Shown here in pieces: positions 6,149 to 6,980 of a DNA stretch of 6,980 nt; position 1 is the stretch's first letter; the number at the start of each line of letters is the position of its first letter. Position numbers and translations under genes: made by a program. The notes under the pieces are model-generated. The model ran no database searches and had not been told where the DNA came from. It saw nothing but the letters and a program-made list of their open reading frames with translations. Origin of the DNA: Thermococcus sp. (GTDB lineage: Archaea; Methanobacteriota_B; Thermococci; Thermococcales; Thermococcaceae); the NCBI GenBank assembly GCA_027065835.1, contig JAMONK010000206.1, positions 1-6,980 on the forward strand, written 5' to 3'.

Positions 6149-6156
6149 TTAATAAA
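6149..6156 (-). promoter_or_regulatory. TATA box of the HTH regulator gene
   Basis: On the minus strand this reads TTTATTAA, centred near 6153, which predicts initiation at about 6127-6129, exactly the ATG of the regulator gene. The message would be leaderless, in keeping with the lack of any ribosome site before the ATG. The BRE region is not strong. Confidence 0.5.
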
Positions 6157-6170
6157 CTTAAGGTGTTGGC

Positions 6171-6707
6171 ATGAGGCCGATAATTATCAAAGGAAAGCTA
6201 GTTTCCCTTGGAGTGCTCACCCGGGAGGATCTAAGACGGTTGTGGATGTGGTACAACGACAGAAGCGTGAGGTCGTACCTCTCGTTCCCCGGGGAGATTT
6301 ACTTCTATGAGGACGAGCTTGAGTGGTATGAAGCACTGCGGCGAGAGAAAAAGCGTGAGAAAGTGTTCGCCATCCTGGAACGGAGCAGCGAAGGGCTCGT
6401 CGGGGTTGTGGGCCTTCATGGCATCGACCATGAGAACGGCCGTGCGGAAGTTGGGTACTTTCTCTCACCGGAGTACTGGGGAAGGGGCTACGCGACTGAA
6501 GCAGTTGCACTCGCCCTGAGGTACGCTTTTGAGTGGCTCAACCTGAGGAAGGTCTACGCCCACGTCTTCGAGACGAACCTGGCATCGATGAGGGTCCTGG
6601 AGAAGAACGGTTTCAAACTCGCTGGAAGGTGGAGGAAACATCAATACGTGCCGGGAGAAGGCTTCGTCGACGTGCTCATGTACGAGAGGTTCCGTGGCGG
6701 CGTTTGA
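6171..6707 (+). CDS. GNAT family N-acetyltransferase, RimJ/RimL-like
   Basis: The 178-residue product has the full GNAT layout. An N-terminal strand and helices hold [15 protein letters not shown] (16-30). Motif A is [20 protein letters not shown] (93-112), in which the YWGRGYA loop binds the acetyl-CoA pyrophosphate. Motif B is [14 protein letters not shown] (136-149), ending with a C-terminal strand VDVLMYERF. The wording of motif B (N...[10 protein letters not shown]) and the length are typical of RimJ/RimL-like enzymes that acetylate protein N termini or small amines; the actual acceptor cannot be told. It should be cytosolic. The start is set by AAGGTG five bases before the ATG. The gene is divergent from the HTH regulator with 41 bases between them, so regulation by it is plausible but unproven, and it ends 29 bases before tiaS. 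Confidence 0.88.
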   Translation: MRPIIIKGKLVSLGVLTREDLRRLWMWYNDRSVRSYLSFPGEIYFYEDELEWYEALRREKKREKVFAILERSSEGLVGVVGLHGIDHENGRAEVGYFLSPEYWGRGYATEAVALALRYAFEWLNLRKVYAHVFETNLASMRVLEKNGFKLAGRWRKHQYVPGEGFVDVLMYERFRGGV

Positions 6708-6716
6708 TTTTTAAAC
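6708..6716 (+). promoter_or_regulatory. TATA box of tiaS, doubling as T-tract after the GNAT gene
   Basis: TTTTTAAAC begins at the base after the GNAT stop codon. Its centre near 6712 predicts initiation at about 6737-6738, the ATG of tiaS, which has no ribosome site, so tiaS looks leaderless. The T5 run could also end the GNAT transcript. Confidence 0.5.
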
Positions 6717-6736
6717 CCCCTCTCCTTTCTTCAACC

Positions 6737-6980
6737 ATGCTCCTCCACATCGGAATCGATGACACGGATTCGCCAAACGGCATGTGCACCACCTATCTCG
6801 GCGCACTCCTCTACCGCGAGATTTCCCGCCTAGCGGAGCCCATCGACCTTCCGAGGCTCATCCGCCTCAACCCAAACATTCCCTACAAAACGCGCGGGAA
6901 CGGAGCGGTAACGATGACCTTTGAGGTCAAGGAGGAGGTTATTCCTGAGGTTAAAGACCTAGTTCTGTTCTACGTCAACC
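6737..6980 (+). CDS. tiaS: tRNA(Ile2) 2-agmatinylcytidine synthetase TiaS, N-terminal part
   Basis: The first 81 codons of a gene running off the right edge. The product opens with [21 protein letters not shown], the hallmark of TiaS. It includes the D8-D9-x-D11 acidic cluster and T18, the position of the autophosphorylated threonine of the Archaeoglobus enzyme. Next comes [20 protein letters not shown] (43-62), another block nearly invariant in the family. TiaS uses ATP and agmatine to convert C34 of the CAU anticodon of tRNA-Ile2 to agmatidine, so that archaea read AUA as isoleucine; it acts in the cytosol and is expected to be essential. Only part of the catalytic kinase-like domain is present here. 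The OB-fold and zinc-ribbon parts of the roughly 420-residue protein lie outside the window. It appears leaderless, from a TATA box overlapping the end of the GNAT gene. Confidence 0.95.
   Translation, partial: MLLHIGIDDTDSPNGMCTTYLGALLYREISRLAEPIDLPRLIRLNPNIPYKTRGNGAVTMTFEVKEEVIPEVKDLVLFYVN

Noticed and set aside
1..6980. Mobile elements, CRISPR arrays, tRNA genes, toxin-antitoxin pairs
   Set aside because: No direct repeat series, terminal inverted repeats, transposase motifs, tRNA-like cloverleaf or small two-gene toxin cassette was seen on either strand.

Overview
The window reads as chromosomal DNA of a hyperthermophilic euryarchaeon, most likely a Thermococcus or close relative in the Thermococcales. 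The evidence is archaeal TATA-type promoters about 25 bases before starts, a mix of leaderless genes and genes with a GGTGAT-type ribosome site, archaea-specific families (TiaS, DUF835, the COG1395-like HTH regulator), and a very GC-rich stretch standing out from moderately GC-rich coding DNA. No mobile element, CRISPR array or sign of recent transfer was seen.

Layout, left to right. Bases 1 to about 219 have no convincing gene but look like a structured non-coding RNA read on the minus strand, with its own TATA box at 240-248; it runs off the left edge. Next is a two-gene minus-strand operon: a degenerate PaaK-like member of the ANL adenylating superfamily (1354-2421), then a seven-helix membrane protein with a C-terminal DUF835 domain (255-1349). 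Divergent from it, on the plus strand, is a PaaK-like adenylating enzyme with its key motifs intact (about 2530-3813). Then follow an HD-domain phosphohydrolase of the SAMHD1/dNTPase type (best start 3900, end 5150), a convergent minus-strand HTH regulator (5167-6129), a divergent GNAT acetyltransferase (6171-6707), and the first 81 codons of tiaS, the tRNA-Ile2 agmatidine synthetase (6737 to the right edge).

There is no single obvious pathway. The left half pairs a full adenylating enzyme with a catalytically degraded relative and a membrane sensor-like protein across a shared divergent promoter region, which suggests (inference only) a linked acyl- or aryl-activation function. The right half holds housekeeping or regulatory genes packed with very short spacers, so several promoters overlap the ends of neighbouring genes. 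The most notable observations are the unidentified RNA at the left edge, the degenerate/intact ANL pair with the DUF835 protein, and an internal domain duplication flanking the HTH of the regulator.
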